Shown: in pieces, positions 49,261 to 59,353 of the stretch
Layout: each line of letters begins with the position of its first letter
Position numbering within the stretch: the first letter of the stretch is position 1
Assembly: GCF_003633775.1 (NCBI RefSeq)
Contig: NZ_RBIN01000006.1
Coordinates: 247,111-311,110, forward strand
Direction: 5' to 3'
Origin: Kushneria sinocarnis
GTDB taxonomy: Bacteria > Pseudomonadota > Gammaproteobacteria > Pseudomonadales > Halomonadaceae
Length of the DNA stretch: 64,000 nt
Position numbers and translations under genes: made by a program
Notes under the pieces: generated by a model
Seen by the model: only the letters and a program-made list of their open reading frames with translations
Databases searched by the model: none
Told to the model about the DNA's origin: nothing

Positions 49261-51840
49261 ATGGACGCACAGTACTCCCCTTTCGAGATCGAACGCAGTG
49301 CCCAGCAGTACTGGGAGAAGAATCGCTGTTTCAAGGCCGTCGAGGATGCCAATCGCGAGAAGTTCTACTGCCTGAGCATGTTCCCCTATCCCAGTGGCAA
49401 GCTGCACATGGGGCACGTGCGCAACTACACCATCGGGGACGTGATCAGCCGCTTTCAGCGCATGCAGGGCAGGAACGTGCTGCAGCCGATGGGCTGGGAC
49501 GCGTTCGGCATGCCGGCAGAGAATGCGGCGCTCAAGAACGGGGTGGCACCGGGTGACTGGACCCGGCAGAACATCGACTACATGCGCTCCCAGCTTCGGG
49601 CACTGGGCTTTGCCTATGACTGGGATCGCGAATTCGCCACCTGTGATGCCGACTACTACCGCTGGGAGCAGTGGTTCTTCGCCCGCCTGGTGGAGCACGG
49701 GCTGGTCTACAAGAAGCTCTCGACCGTCAACTGGGATCCGGTCGATCAGACCGTACTGGCCAACGAGCAGGTCATCGAGGGGCGCGGCTGGCGCTCCGGC
49801 GCGCTGGTCGAGCGCCGCGAGATCCCGCTGTGGTTCTTGCGCATCACCGATTACGCCGAGGAGCTGCTGGCCGATCTCGATCATCTCGACTGGCCCGAGC
49901 AGGTCAAGACCATGCAGCGCAACTGGATCGGCAAGTCGCGCGGTGTGGAGCTGACCTTCGATGTCGCCGAGGCCCCCGAGGGCAGCGAATACCTCACTGT
50001 CTTCACCACCCGCCCCGATACCCTGATGGGGGTGACCTACATGGCGGTGGCCGCCGACCATCCGCTGGCCGAGGCCGCCAGCGCGCGCGTCGACGGCATG
50101 GAGGCCTTTCGCAACGAATGCCGGCGCGGCATGACCTCCGAAGCCGATATGGCCACCATGGAGAAGAAGGGGCTGGATACCGGCTACCGGGCGATCCATC
50201 CGCTGACCGGCAACACCGTGCCGATCTTCGTGGCCAATTTCGTCCTGATGGAGTACGGCACCGGCGCGGTCATGTCGGTGCCCGGCCATGATCAGCGCGA
50301 CTGGGAATTCGCGACCCGCTACGCGCTGCCGATTCAGCCGGTGATTGCCGATGGTGACGGCCATGCGCCGGACATCAGCACCGGCGCCTGGACCGACCCG
50401 GGGGTGCTGATCAACTCCGGCGAGTTCGACGGGCTCGATTTCGATGCGGCCTTCGAGACCATTGCCGGACGACTGGAAGCGATGGGCCGGGGCGAGGTGA
50501 AGACCAACTTCCGCCTGCGCGACTGGGGTGTGGCCCGCCAGCGCTACTGGGGCGCGCCGATTCCGGTCAAGTACGGTCCGGCCGGGGAAACCGTGCCGCT
50601 GACCGATGACGAGCTGCCGGTCGAGCTGCCCCGTGAGGTCGAGATCGACGCCACCGGTTCACCGCTCAAGCGCATGCCCGCCTTTTATGATCTGGGCGAT
50701 GGCTGGACACGGGAGACCGACACCTTCGATACCTTCATGGAGTCGAGCTGGTACTACGCCCGTTTCTGCTGCGCCGACAACCACGATGCCATGCTCGATG
50801 AACGCGCCCGCTACTGGCTGCCGGTCGATCTCTATATCGGCGGCATCGAGCACGCCATCCTGCATCTGCTCTATGCCCGCTTCTTCCACAAGCTGATGCG
50901 TGACTTCGGTCTGGTGGAGTGCGACGAACCCTTCCAGCGCCTGCTGACCCAGGGCATGGTGGTGGCCGAGACCTTCTACCGGCCGCTGTCGGATGGCAGT
51001 CGTGACTGGTTCAATCCGCAGGAAGTCAGTGTCGAACGCGATGAACGGGGGCGCCCCGTCAGCGCCCGGCTGGAAGCGGACGGTCAGCCGGTCGAAATGG
51101 GCGGCATCGAGAAGATGTCGAAGTCCAAGAACAACGGGGTCGACCCCCAGGCGATGATCGATCGCTTCGGCGCCGATACGGTGCGCCTGTTCATGATGTT
51201 CGCAGCACCGCCGGAGCAATCGCTGGAGTGGTCGGATGCCGGGGTCGAAGGTGCCCACCGCTTTCTGCGCCGCTTCTGGAAACTGGCAGCCGACCATCTG
51301 GCGGCCGGGGCCCCGGGCAGGCTCGAGGCGGCCGGACTGACCGATGAGCAGCGGACACTGCGCCGCAAGGCCCACGAGACCCTGGAAAAGGCAACCGATG
51401 ATCTCGGCCGGCGCACTACCTTCAATACCGCCATCGCTGCGGTCATGGAGCTGACCAACGCCCTCGGTCGCTTCGATGACACCAGTGCCGAAGGACTCGC
51501 CGTGGCCCGCGAAGCCATCGAGTTCTGTGTGCTGATCCTGGCGCCGATCACACCGCATGCCATGCATGCCCTCTGGTTCGAACTCGGTCACGACGAGCCC
51601 GTGATCGATGCCCGCTGGCCGCATGTCGATGCCACGGCGCTCAAGCGTGAAACGCTCGAGCTCGGGGTCCAGGTCAACGGCAAGCTGCGTGCCCGCATCG
51701 AAGTGGCCGCCGACGCCGACCGCGACACCATCGAGCAGCAGGCACTGGCCGCCGACAACGTACAGCGGCACCTGGAAGGCGTGAGCGTGCGCAAGGTCAT
51801 CGTGGTGCCGGGCAAGCTGGTCAATATCGTCGCCGGCTAG
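49261..51840 (+). CDS. leuS: Leucyl-tRNA synthetase
   Basis: Class I synthetase, 859 residues (E. coli 860). ATG 49261 follows AGGA. HIGH-type motif is [14 protein letters not shown] at 618-622 (EKMSKSKNN). The CP1 editing domain is in between, with [13 protein letters not shown] and the [15 protein letters not shown] segment holding the editing Asp. The long in-frame upstream extension to 48991 has no conserved content. Confidence 0.97.
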   Translation: MDAQYSPFEIERSAQQYWEKNRCFKAVEDANREKFYCLSMFPYPSGKLHMGHVRNYTIGDVISRFQRMQGRNVLQPMGWDAFGMPAENAALKNGVAPGDWTRQNIDYMRSQLRALGFAYDWDREFATCDADYYRWEQWFFARLVEHGLVYKKLSTVNWDPVDQTVLANEQVIEGRGWRSGALVERREIPLWFLRITDYAEELLADLDHLDWPEQVKTMQRNWIGKSRGVELTFDVAEAPEGSEYLTVFTTRPDTLMGVTYMAVAADHPLAEAASARVDGMEAFRNECRRGMTSEADMATMEKKGLDTGYRAIHPLTGNTVPIFVANFVLMEYGTGAVMSVPGHDQRDWEFATRYALPIQPVIADGDGHAPDISTGAWTDPGVLINSGEFDGLDFDAAFETIAGRLEAMGRGEVKTNFRLRDWGVARQRYWGAPIPVKYGPAGETVPLTDDELPVELPREVEIDATGSPLKRMPAFYDLGDGWTRETDTFDTFMESSWYYARFCCADNHDAMLDERARYWLPVDLYIGGIEHAILHLLYARFFHKLMRDFGLVECDEPFQRLLTQGMVVAETFYRPLSDGSRDWFNPQEVSVERDERGRPVSARLEADGQPVEMGGIEKMSKSKNNGVDPQAMIDRFGADTVRLFMMFAAPPEQSLEWSDAGVEGAHRFLRRFWKLAADHLAAGAPGRLEAAGLTDEQRTLRRKAHETLEKATDDLGRRTTFNTAIAAVMELTNALGRFDDTSAEGLAVAREAIEFCVLILAPITPHAMHALWFELGHDEPVIDARWPHVDATALKRETLELGVQVNGKLRARIEVAADADRDTIEQQALAADNVQRHLEGVSVRKVIVVPGKLVNIVAG

Positions 51841-51871
51841 CGGACCGACAAGTCTCAACAAGGAGAGTGGC

Positions 51872-52387
51872 GTGAATCGAAGAAGTCTTCTGGCAGCACT
51901 GTTGGCCGGCACGGTCATGGCCGGCATGGTCGGCTGCGGCTTTCAGCTGCGCGGGCTCGGCAACAGCGGTGAGCTCGGCATGCAGCGCATTGCCCTGTCC
52001 AGCAGCGAGAGTGGTCCGCGTGACCATCTGACCCGCGAGGTGCGCCAGGCGCTGAACGATGCCGGGGTCACCATCAGCGACCAGGCGCCGCGCCGGCTCA
52101 ACCTGGGCAACCCGGATCAGCAGGAGACCGAGCTGACCTACGGTGACGCGGGCAATCAGGAGCGTCAGGTCACACTCACGCTGCCCTACTCGATCCAGCG
52201 CACCTCGGACAACGCCTATCTGGTCAGCCAGCAGGAAGTCTCGGTGGATGGCACCTATTACACCAGCGAGGATCAGCTGCTGGCACGCGACGAGCAGCGC
52301 CGCCAGCTCGAGCAGCAGTTGCGCCGCGAGGCGGCCCAGCGGCTGATCGATCGGCTGCGTGCGCTTGATGACAACGGTACGCTCTGA
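51872..52387 (+). CDS. lptE: LPS assembly lipoprotein LptE
   Basis: Outer-membrane lipoprotein that plugs LptD for LPS export, 171 residues. GTG 51872 follows AAGGAGAG. Lipobox GMVGC puts the acylated Cys near residue 22, followed by GFQLRG, the LptE hallmark. Placed between leuS and holA as in E. coli. Confidence 0.94.
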   Translation: MNRRSLLAALLAGTVMAGMVGCGFQLRGLGNSGELGMQRIALSSSESGPRDHLTREVRQALNDAGVTISDQAPRRLNLGNPDQQETELTYGDAGNQERQVTLTLPYSIQRTSDNAYLVSQQEVSVDGTYYTSEDQLLARDEQRRQLEQQLRREAAQRLIDRLRALDDNGTL

Positions 52388-52401
52388 CGCCGGCCCCGGT
52401 C

Positions 52402-53463
52402 ATGCGAGTCTATCCCGACCGTCTCGATGAGCAGCTGCGCAAGACGCTGTCACCGATCTATCTCGTTTCCGGCGACGAGCCGCTGATCCACATGGAAGCC
52501 TGCGATGCGATCCGCCGGAGCGCGCGTGCCGCCGGGGTCGAGGAGCGGGAAATACTGCATGTCGAGACCGGTTTCAGCTGGAGCGCCCTGCTGGAAACCG
52601 GCAGCAATCTCTCGCTGTTCGGGGAACGCCGGCTTGTCGAGCTGCGACTGGGCAGTCAGTCGCCCGGCCAGGAGGGCGGCCGGGCACTCGAGGCGTGGGC
52701 GCAGCGTGCGGAAGACAGCGACGACATACTGCTGGTCAGCGCAGCCCGCCTGGATCGCAAGGCCCAGCAGAGCCGCTGGTTCAAGGCGCTGGATCGCGTC
52801 GGCGTGCATGTCCCGGTCTGGCCGGTGGATCACGATCGGCTGCACTACTGGATTCGTGACCGGGCCGGCCGCCATCAGCTCGAGCTGGCCCCGGATGCCG
52901 CCCGTCTGCTGGCCGATCGCATCGAGGGCAACCTGCTGGCCGCCGATCAGGCGCTGATGCGGCTGGCACTGGTGCATCCGGCCGGCACGCGGCTTTCCAC
53001 CGATGATGTCGCCAGCGGTGTGGAAGACAGCGCCCGCTTCGATGTCTTCACGCTCAATGAAGCCTGTCTGAAGGGTGAACCGGAGCGCGCCGTGCGCATC
53101 ATTACCGGCTTGCAGGGCGAAGGCGTCGAGCCACCGGTCATTCTCTGGGCGATCACCCGCGAACTGCGCCTGCTGATTTCGATCCGCCAGCATCTCGATC
53201 AGGGCCAGAGCATCGAGCACGCCTGCAAGTCCCAGCGCCCGATGATTCCCGACAAGCGCCGCCCGCACTACCAGCAGGCCCTGCGGCGACTGCCGATCAA
53301 GCGCCTGCAGAAGCTGCTGCTGTTTTCCCAGCGGCTCGATCTTTCGATCAAGGGCAGTGCCGGGCTGCCGGTCTGGCCGGCGATCACCGATCTGGCACTG
53401 ACCCTGGCCGGCAGCCGTGGACCGCTGACCGAATGGTCCGATGCCTATCGGGTCGAGCCCTGA
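52402..53463 (+). CDS. holA: DNA polymerase III delta subunit
   Basis: Clamp-loader wrench subunit, 353 residues (E. coli 343). Starts MRVYPDRLDEQLRKTLSPIYLVSGDEPLI, with the family YLVSGDEPL motif, and has the degenerate AAA+ layout. 14 bases after lptE in the conserved leuS-lptE-holA block. Confidence 0.95.
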   Translation: MRVYPDRLDEQLRKTLSPIYLVSGDEPLIHMEACDAIRRSARAAGVEEREILHVETGFSWSALLETGSNLSLFGERRLVELRLGSQSPGQEGGRALEAWAQRAEDSDDILLVSAARLDRKAQQSRWFKALDRVGVHVPVWPVDHDRLHYWIRDRAGRHQLELAPDAARLLADRIEGNLLAADQALMRLALVHPAGTRLSTDDVASGVEDSARFDVFTLNEACLKGEPERAVRIITGLQGEGVEPPVILWAITRELRLLISIRQHLDQGQSIEHACKSQRPMIPDKRRPHYQQALRRLPIKRLQKLLLFSQRLDLSIKGSAGLPVWPAITDLALTLAGSRGPLTEWSDAYRVEP

Positions 53464-53490
53464 ACCACCCCTGAGCCGATCACCGTTGCC

Positions 53491-54618
53491 ATGCTGACCT
53501 CGCCTGCCCTGCCACAATGGCTGAATACCCTCTGGCAGCGTCTCGGACGCTATCAGCGGCTGTGGCCGCTGATCAGCTTCGGCAGCGGCATCTTCAGCTT
53601 CCTGCTGGTCAACCGCCAGCAGACACTGGGCGCCTGGCTGGCCGTGGCGCTGCTGGTCACCTGGCTTGCTCTGACCCTCGAAGCGCTCTGGCAGTGGCGT
53701 AAGCCGAGCAACGCCCGCTCGAAGCTGCCGCGCATGGTCACCACCTTTCTGACCCAGATGACTCACCAGGAGACCCTGTTCTTCTGCCTGCCCTTCTTTC
53801 TGGTGACCACTGTCTGGACCAGCCCGCAGGCAGTGTTTACCGGGCTTTTGCTGCTTGCAGCACTGGTTTCGGTCCTCGACCCCTGCTACTTCGCCCTCGC
53901 CGAGCGCCACCGCTGGCTCTATTTCGCCTTCCATGGTCTCTGCGTACTGGTACTGATGCTGGTATCGCTGCCCCTGCTGATCCATCTGACCACCGGCGAA
54001 AGCCTGCTGCTGGCAGCGCTGGCCCTGCCGGTGGTCAGCCTGCCCAGTCTGGCCAACCTGTTTCATCCGCGAGGCATCATCAGCTGGCTGGCACTGATCG
54101 GCCTGGCCGTGCTGCTGGGAGCCGGCACCTGGCTAAGTCGTGGCTGGATACCACCGGCAACCCTGTGGATCGACGCCAGCGCGCTCTCACCCGCCTTCGA
54201 CGAATCGGCCCGCAGGCCACGGGGCACGATGCCACTGACCGCGCAAGCCGTGCGCAGTCGGGGGCTTTATGCCTATACCGCCATTCATGCCCCCCGCGGG
54301 CTCAATGAGCGCATCTATCATGTCTGGCGTCACGATGGTGAAGTGGTGGACCGCATTGCCCTGACCATTCGTGGTGTGCCCGGCCACGGTTATCGTGCCT
54401 GGTCGCACAAGCGGAATTTCGGTCGCGATGTGGCCGGTCACTGGCGCATCGATGTGGTTACCGACGCCGGTCAGCAGATCGGGGTTATCCGCTTCCGGGT
54501 CGGCACCAGCAAGGCCGGGGTCGAACAGGCAGATGGTCATCTGCGCACACCGCCCGGCATCGGCTGGCTCCATCCGGCCGGCATGGAAGGCGACCGCAGC
54601 GCGCCGACCGGACACTGA
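53491..54618 (+). CDS. DUF5924 membrane protein with DUF2914 domain
   Basis: A 375-residue protein with about eight N-terminal membrane helices (to about residue 225) and a C-terminal soluble domain of the DUF2914 type (YAYTAIHAPRGLNERIYHVWRHDG, GHWRIDVVTDAGQQIGVIRF). The combination is conserved in halomonads and pseudomonads; function unknown. The SD is weak, so the start could be off by a few codons. Confidence 0.75.
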   Translation: MLTSPALPQWLNTLWQRLGRYQRLWPLISFGSGIFSFLLVNRQQTLGAWLAVALLVTWLALTLEALWQWRKPSNARSKLPRMVTTFLTQMTHQETLFFCLPFFLVTTVWTSPQAVFTGLLLLAALVSVLDPCYFALAERHRWLYFAFHGLCVLVLMLVSLPLLIHLTTGESLLLAALALPVVSLPSLANLFHPRGIISWLALIGLAVLLGAGTWLSRGWIPPATLWIDASALSPAFDESARRPRGTMPLTAQAVRSRGLYAYTAIHAPRGLNERIYHVWRHDGEVVDRIALTIRGVPGHGYRAWSHKRNFGRDVAGHWRIDVVTDAGQQIGVIRFRVGTSKAGVEQADGHLRTPPGIGWLHPAGMEGDRSAPTGH

Positions 54619-54714
54619 ACGAGCCCTTTTCGTCGACTGATCGCTGCTGCTGCTTGCAAGGCCGCCGCCTGATTCGTGACAATTGGGCTTCTATCAACAA
54701 CCAGCCGACCCCTG

Positions 54715-55158
54715 ATGCACGAATCCCTCTGCCTTAAGCTGTCGCGGGTCCCCCGCGTGTGGCGAGCCATCATCGATCAGCGTCTGGCACCGCTGGGCAT
54801 GACCCAGACCCGCTGGGTTACGCTGTATCACCTGCGTCATCACGGCGATGGCCAGGCCCAGTGTGACCTGGCACGGACCATCGGGGTGGAAGCGCCCTCT
54901 CTGGTACGCACCCTGGATCAGCTCTCCCAGCAGGGCCTGATCGAGCGCCGCTCATGCGATGAGGATCGGCGCACCAAGCTGGTCTATCTGACCGAGCAGG
55001 CCACCCCCCTGCTGGAACGGATCGAGGTGGTGGTCAACGAGGCCCGGACCGCCATGCTCGCGGATATTCCCGATGAAGAGCAGGATCAGCTCGAAAAGCT
55101 GCTGGATCGAATCGAGCAGAACGGCCAGCGCCTGCTGACACGCTCGTGCCCCCAGTAA
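54715..55158 (+). CDS. slyA: MarR-family regulator SlyA-like
   Basis: A 147-residue winged-helix regulator that tracks E. coli SlyA (144 residues): RVWRAIIDQRLAPLGMTQTRWVTL, IGVEAPSLVRTLDQLSQQGLIERR and DRRTKLVYLTEQ. I chose ATG 54715 for length; a GTG at 54676 would add 13 residues, and neither start has a strong SD. Targets unknown; SlyA proteins commonly oppose H-NS-type silencing and respond to small aromatic ligands. Confidence 0.87.
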   Translation: MHESLCLKLSRVPRVWRAIIDQRLAPLGMTQTRWVTLYHLRHHGDGQAQCDLARTIGVEAPSLVRTLDQLSQQGLIERRSCDEDRRTKLVYLTEQATPLLERIEVVVNEARTAMLADIPDEEQDQLEKLLDRIEQNGQRLLTRSCPQ

Positions 55159-55315
55159 CAGCGACGAGTCCCGTGGCCTGCGCCATTGGTGACGTATCGT
55201 CGCATTGCTCTGAGACCTGATCCATCCGATACTCGCCCGGTGAGCCGTTTCGGGTTCACGGATATAGACAGGGCCGAACCCGGCCCGACGGATGGACAGC
55301 AAGGGGGAAACAGCG

Positions 55316-55774
55316 ATGAGTCAGGATTATCACCACATTCTGGTGGCCGTGGACCTGACCCCGGATTCGAAACGGGTACTGGAACGCGCCCTCCCGGTCG
55401 CCCGACGCAACAGTGATGCCAAGATTTCCATCATTCACACCCTGGAGCCGCTGGGCTTTGCCTACGGCGGCGATATCCCGATGGATCTGACCAGCATCCA
55501 GGACCAGCTGGATGACCATGCCCGCGAACGGCTGGCCGAGGTTGCCGATCCCTACGACATACCGCGTGCGGATCAGCACGTCGTGGTCGGCATGCCGGAT
55601 GCCGAGATTCATCGCTTTGCCAAGGCCAACAGCGTCGATCTGATCGTGGTCGGCTCTCATGGCCGCACCGGCTTCGCCCTGCTGCTGGGCTCCACCTCGA
55701 CCGGCGTGCTGCATGGCGCCTGCTGCGACGTCCTGGCAGTGCGGGTTGGCGCCGAGGGCGAGACCGCAGAGTAA
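55316..55774 (+). CDS. Universal stress protein (UspA family)
   Basis: A 152-residue UspA-fold protein from ATG 55316 (GGGGGAAA upstream). The ATP-binding signature G-x2-G-x9-G-S/T is present as VGSHGRTGFALLLGSTS, with Asp in VAVDLTPDS, so it is probably an ATP-binding type. Stand-alone; not next to an ectoine transporter as TeaD is in Halomonas elongata. Confidence 0.88.
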   Translation: MSQDYHHILVAVDLTPDSKRVLERALPVARRNSDAKISIIHTLEPLGFAYGGDIPMDLTSIQDQLDDHARERLAEVADPYDIPRADQHVVVGMPDAEIHRFAKANSVDLIVVGSHGRTGFALLLGSTSTGVLHGACCDVLAVRVGAEGETAE

Positions 55775-55797
55775 TCGCCCGGCCTGCCGTTGTTCCC

Positions 55798-55825
55798 AGC
55801 GCCCCGGTTCGGTGACCGGGGCGCT
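55798..55825. terminator. Hairpin between the usp and uup genes
   Basis: Perfect 11-bp stem AGCGCCCCGGT/ACCGGGGCGCT with a 6-base loop between convergent genes. T-runs are poor on both sides, so the efficiency is doubtful. Confidence 0.5.
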
Positions 55826-55836
55826 GCCGCTTTCGT

Positions 55837-57783
55837 TCAGCCCTCTTCGCGCTGCGCCTCGAGCTCCATCCAGCGCTCCATCGCACTGTCCAGTTCCGCC
55901 TGGTTTTCCGACAGCGCTGCCAGCCGGGTCGTGATCCTCTCACTCTCCTGCTGATAGAAGCCGGGATCGCCGACTTCACGCTCCAGCTCGGCGACCTCGG
56001 CTTCCAGCCGCTCGATGGTCGCCGGCAGCTGATCGAGCTCGCGCTGCAGCCTGGAGGTGAGCTTGCCGGAAGAACCCCGCCTGCGACGATTGCCGGAAGC
56101 GTGATCGGAAGAGGTCCTGTCTGCAGCCGGACGCTCCTCGGGTGGCTGCGAAGTCGCCTCGGTAGTTGCAACGCGACGATCAAGCTCGCCGGGCGCCGGC
56201 GGCAGGCGGCCCCCCTGACGCACCCAGTCGCTGTAGCCACCGACGTAATCCCGGACCTGTCCGTCCCCTTCGAAGGCCAGCACGCTGGTCACCACGTTAT
56301 CCATGAAGTCACGGTCGTGGCTGACCAGCAGCAGGGTACCCTCGAATTGCAGCAGCAGTTCCTCGAGCAGCTCCAGGGTCTCGACATCGAGATCGTTGGT
56401 CGGCTCGTCCATGACCAGTACGTTGGCCGGCTGGGTAAACAGGCGTGCCAGCAGCAGCCGGTTGGCTTCACCGCCGGAGAGCGCCCGGACCGGCTGGCGC
56501 GCCCGCTCCGGCGAAAACAGGAAATCCTGCAGATAGCCCATGACATGGCGGTCACGCCCGCCCACGGTGACATGATCCCGGCCACCGGCCACGTTATCCA
56601 GGACACTGGCTTCCATGTCGAGCCCGGCACGCAGCTGATCGAAATACGCCACCTGCAGATTGGTGCCCATGCGAACCCGCCCTTCGGTCGGCTCCTGCTC
56701 TCCCAGCAGGATCTTCAGCAGGGTGGTCTTGCCGGCACCGTTGCGGCCGATCAGACCGATCCGGTCGCCGCGCTGGATTTCCAGCGAGAGATCGCGGATG
56801 ACCCAGTCATCATCGAAGCGCTGGCTGACCCCCTCGAGCTCGACCACGCGCTGGCCGGAACGCTCGCCGCTGTCGAGCTGCATGCGCGCCCGGCCCTGGC
56901 GTTCGCGGCGTTCGCTGCGTTCGCTGCGCATCTGCTGCAGCGCGCGTACCCGCCCTTCGTTACGGGTACGGCGCGCCTTGATGCCCTGGCGAATCCAGCG
57001 CTCCTCGGCGGCCAGCTTCTTGTCGAATTCCTGACGCTCGCGCGCTTCGACCTCGAGCTCGTGATCCTTCTGCTCCTGGTAGCGCTCGTAGTTGCCCGGA
57101 TAGCGCCCCAGCCGTCCGCGGTCGAGCTCCAGAATGCCGGTGGCCAGCCGCTTCAGAAATGCCCGATCGTGGGTAATGAACAGGACGGCACCGCTGAACT
57201 GCAACAGCTGCTCCTCGAGCCACATGATGGTATCGAGGTCGAGATGGTTGGTCGGCTCATCCAGCAGCAGTACATCCGGATCGGCCACCAGCGCCCGGGC
57301 CAGCGCCACGCGTCGACGCCAGCCACCGGACAGGCCCTCCATCGACATGTCGGACGGTAGCCCGAGACGGGTCAGCACGGTATCGATGCGCTGGTGATAC
57401 GACCAGCCGTCCATCGCCTCGAGCTCCGACTGCAGGGCGGCCAGACGATTCATGTCGGGCTCGTCCGACTCGATCAGGCGCTGGTATTCCGTCAGCAGGC
57501 GACCGGTTTCCGGCAGGCCTTCGGCGACCACATCGAAGATGCGACGACCCTCTGCATCGGGCAGCGCCTGCTCGAGCGTACCGACGCGCAAGCCCGCCAT
57601 GCGCCAGATACTGCCTCCATCCGGCTGGGCCGTATCGGCAATCAGCGACAAAAGCGTCGACTTGCCGGTACCGTTGCGTCCGACCAGCGCCAGTCGCTCG
57701 CCCCGCTCCAGGGTCAGATCGGCACCATCCAGCAGGGTCTGGGTGCCATAGGCGAGTTGCAGGCCTTCCAGTTTCAGCAGCAT
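55837..57783 (-). CDS. uup: ABC-F ATPase Uup
   Basis: A 648-residue soluble protein with two ABC cassettes: Walker A GRNGTGKST (about 36-44) with signature LSGGWRRRVALARA, and GRNGAGKTT with LSGGEANRLLLARL. Between them is the charged inter-domain linker typical of ABC-F proteins, and the C-terminus is a coiled coil (about 575-648), the Uup-specific DNA-binding end. Roles proposed for Uup include ribosome-associated functions and limiting transposon excision. Confidence 0.93.
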   Translation of the reverse strand: MLLKLEGLQLAYGTQTLLDGADLTLERGERLALVGRNGTGKSTLLSLIADTAQPDGGSIWRMAGLRVGTLEQALPDAEGRRIFDVVAEGLPETGRLLTEYQRLIESDEPDMNRLAALQSELEAMDGWSYHQRIDTVLTRLGLPSDMSMEGLSGGWRRRVALARALVADPDVLLLDEPTNHLDLDTIMWLEEQLLQFSGAVLFITHDRAFLKRLATGILELDRGRLGRYPGNYERYQEQKDHELEVEARERQEFDKKLAAEERWIRQGIKARRTRNEGRVRALQQMRSERSERRERQGRARMQLDSGERSGQRVVELEGVSQRFDDDWVIRDLSLEIQRGDRIGLIGRNGAGKTTLLKILLGEQEPTEGRVRMGTNLQVAYFDQLRAGLDMEASVLDNVAGGRDHVTVGGRDRHVMGYLQDFLFSPERARQPVRALSGGEANRLLLARLFTQPANVLVMDEPTNDLDVETLELLEELLLQFEGTLLLVSHDRDFMDNVVTSVLAFEGDGQVRDYVGGYSDWVRQGGRLPPAPGELDRRVATTEATSQPPEERPAADRTSSDHASGNRRRRGSSGKLTSRLQRELDQLPATIERLEAEVAELEREVGDPGFYQQESERITTRLAALSENQAELDSAMERWMELEAQREEG

Positions 57784-57936
57784 GCGTTGCGTCCACGGTC
57801 ACAGTAATATGAACGGCCCATTGTAGCGTATTGATCGGTCGGGTTGGTGCCAAACGCATCTGACGACGGCGCCATGATCAGCCAGACTGGGAGCGCTATA
57901 CGCACAACCGTTGCCATTTACCCGATGGAAGGATCC

Positions 57937-58782
57937 ATGCTGCCCGACGCCCTGCAATTCACGTCACCGGCACCGCTGGTCGATATCGGTGCCAATCTGA
58001 CCCATGAAAGCTTCAGCGCCGATCTGAATGATGTCATCGCACGCGCTCGTCAAGCCGGCGTTACCACCCTGATCCTGACCGGAGCCGACCGCGAGAGCAT
58101 CGATGCCGCGCTGGCACTGTGCGAACGCGGTGCCGATGGCGTCGCACTGCATACCACTGCCGGTGTTCATCCCCATCACGCCGACCAGTGGAATGCCGAG
58201 CTGGCCGATCACATCCGCCATGCCCTCGCCCAGCCGGCCACCGTGGCAGCCGGCGAGTGCGGCCTCGATTATCATCGGGATCTGGTCCCGCGCAGCGTGC
58301 AGCGCCGGGCCTTCGAAGCGCAGCTGGAACTGGCTGCCGAAAGCGGCCGCCCGCTGTTCTTGCACGAGCGCGAGGCCGGACATGACATGCTCGAAATGCT
58401 CAGGCACTGGCGGGATGATATCGGCCCGGCCGTGGTGCACTGCTTTACCGGCGAACAGGCAACCCTGCACGGCTATCTGGATCTTGACCTGCACATCGGC
58501 CAGACGGGCTGGCTTTGTGACGAGCGCCGCGGGCAGCATCTGCGCGAGGCGGTCAACGACATTCCGCTGAATCGGCTGATGGTCGAAACCGACTGCCCCT
58601 ATTTGCTGCCGCGCAATCTGCCCGCCAAACTCAAGGGACGGCGTCATGAGCCCGCGCTGCTGCCCTGGATCGTGCGCGAGATTGCCGCCTGTCGCGGCAT
58701 CGAAGAAGCGCAGCTGGCTCATGCCACCACCACCACGGCCCGACGCTTTTTCGGACTCGATGAGGTTCGCACCCATGGATGA
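57937..58782 (+). CDS. tatD: TatD-family metal-dependent hydrolase
   Basis: A 281-residue TIM-barrel hydrolase of the TatD DNase family. Chosen start ATG 57937 (AAGGAT upstream); an ATG at 57925 is possible. Metal-site segments: VDIGANLTHESF, GVHPHHADQW, AAGECGLDYHRD, PLFLHEREAGHD and METDCPYLLPRN-like VETDCPYLLP. The usual length is about 260, so it is slightly long. Its last 8 bases overlap the next gene. Confidence 0.9.
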   Translation: MLPDALQFTSPAPLVDIGANLTHESFSADLNDVIARARQAGVTTLILTGADRESIDAALALCERGADGVALHTTAGVHPHHADQWNAELADHIRHALAQPATVAAGECGLDYHRDLVPRSVQRRAFEAQLELAAESGRPLFLHEREAGHDMLEMLRHWRDDIGPAVVHCFTGEQATLHGYLDLDLHIGQTGWLCDERRGQHLREAVNDIPLNRLMVETDCPYLLPRNLPAKLKGRRHEPALLPWIVREIAACRGIEEAQLAHATTTTARRFFGLDEVRTHG

Positions 58783-59341
58783 CACTGCCCTGAATGCCGA
58801 TACCGGCGCTTCCGACATCGATCTTCCGGGGTTCCTGGCGATTGAAGCCGGCGACGGCGAGCTGCCGGTGGCCATCGCCTGGTCACTGCCGGATGGTCGC
58901 ATCAAGCAGACCCTGATTCAGCCCGACCCGGGCTGGCTCGAGGATGACAGCGTCAGTTTCGGCGACTACAGCGAAGAGCAGCTCAACACGCTTGGCCTGA
59001 CGACCCTGGAGGTCATTCGCGAGCTGGAAGCGGACTATCACGGCGCCACGCTGCACACGCCCGGTGTCGTGGATGAGCAGGCCATCCTGGCCAGCCTGTT
59101 TGCCAGCTGCGGGACCGAGCCGTTCGTCGAGCTGATGCCGGCCGAGCAGCTCTATGAGGAGCTGCCCGAGGACGAGTGGCGCGAACAGCGCGGCGAGCTC
59201 TTCAATGAACTGGGACTGGAACCGCTGCGTGCCGAGGATGAACTGCAGGTCATGCTGACCCTGCACATGCGCTTTCAGGACGAGGATGACAGCGGCGCCC
59301 TGCCCGGCGCCGGCTTCGGTCCGGATGCGGACGAGGAGTAA
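58775..59341 (+). CDS. Acidic hypothetical protein, 188 aa
   Basis: Starts at ATG 58775 within the end of tatD, so it is probably co-translated. The protein is very acidic, contains a segment reading GELPVAIAWSLPDGRIKQTLIQPDPGW (here only described: a WSLPDGR core followed by QPDPGW) that resembles exonuclease-like beta strands, and Cys at one position only (FASCGTEP). I do not recognise the family with confidence; an RNase-H-like fold is possible from the strand pattern. Real gene judging from position and codon usage. Confidence 0.65.
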   Translation: MDDTALNADTGASDIDLPGFLAIEAGDGELPVAIAWSLPDGRIKQTLIQPDPGWLEDDSVSFGDYSEEQLNTLGLTTLEVIRELEADYHGATLHTPGVVDEQAILASLFASCGTEPFVELMPAEQLYEELPEDEWREQRGELFNELGLEPLRAEDELQVMLTLHMRFQDEDDSGALPGAGFGPDADEE

Positions 59342-59353
59342 CGCCGGCCGGGG

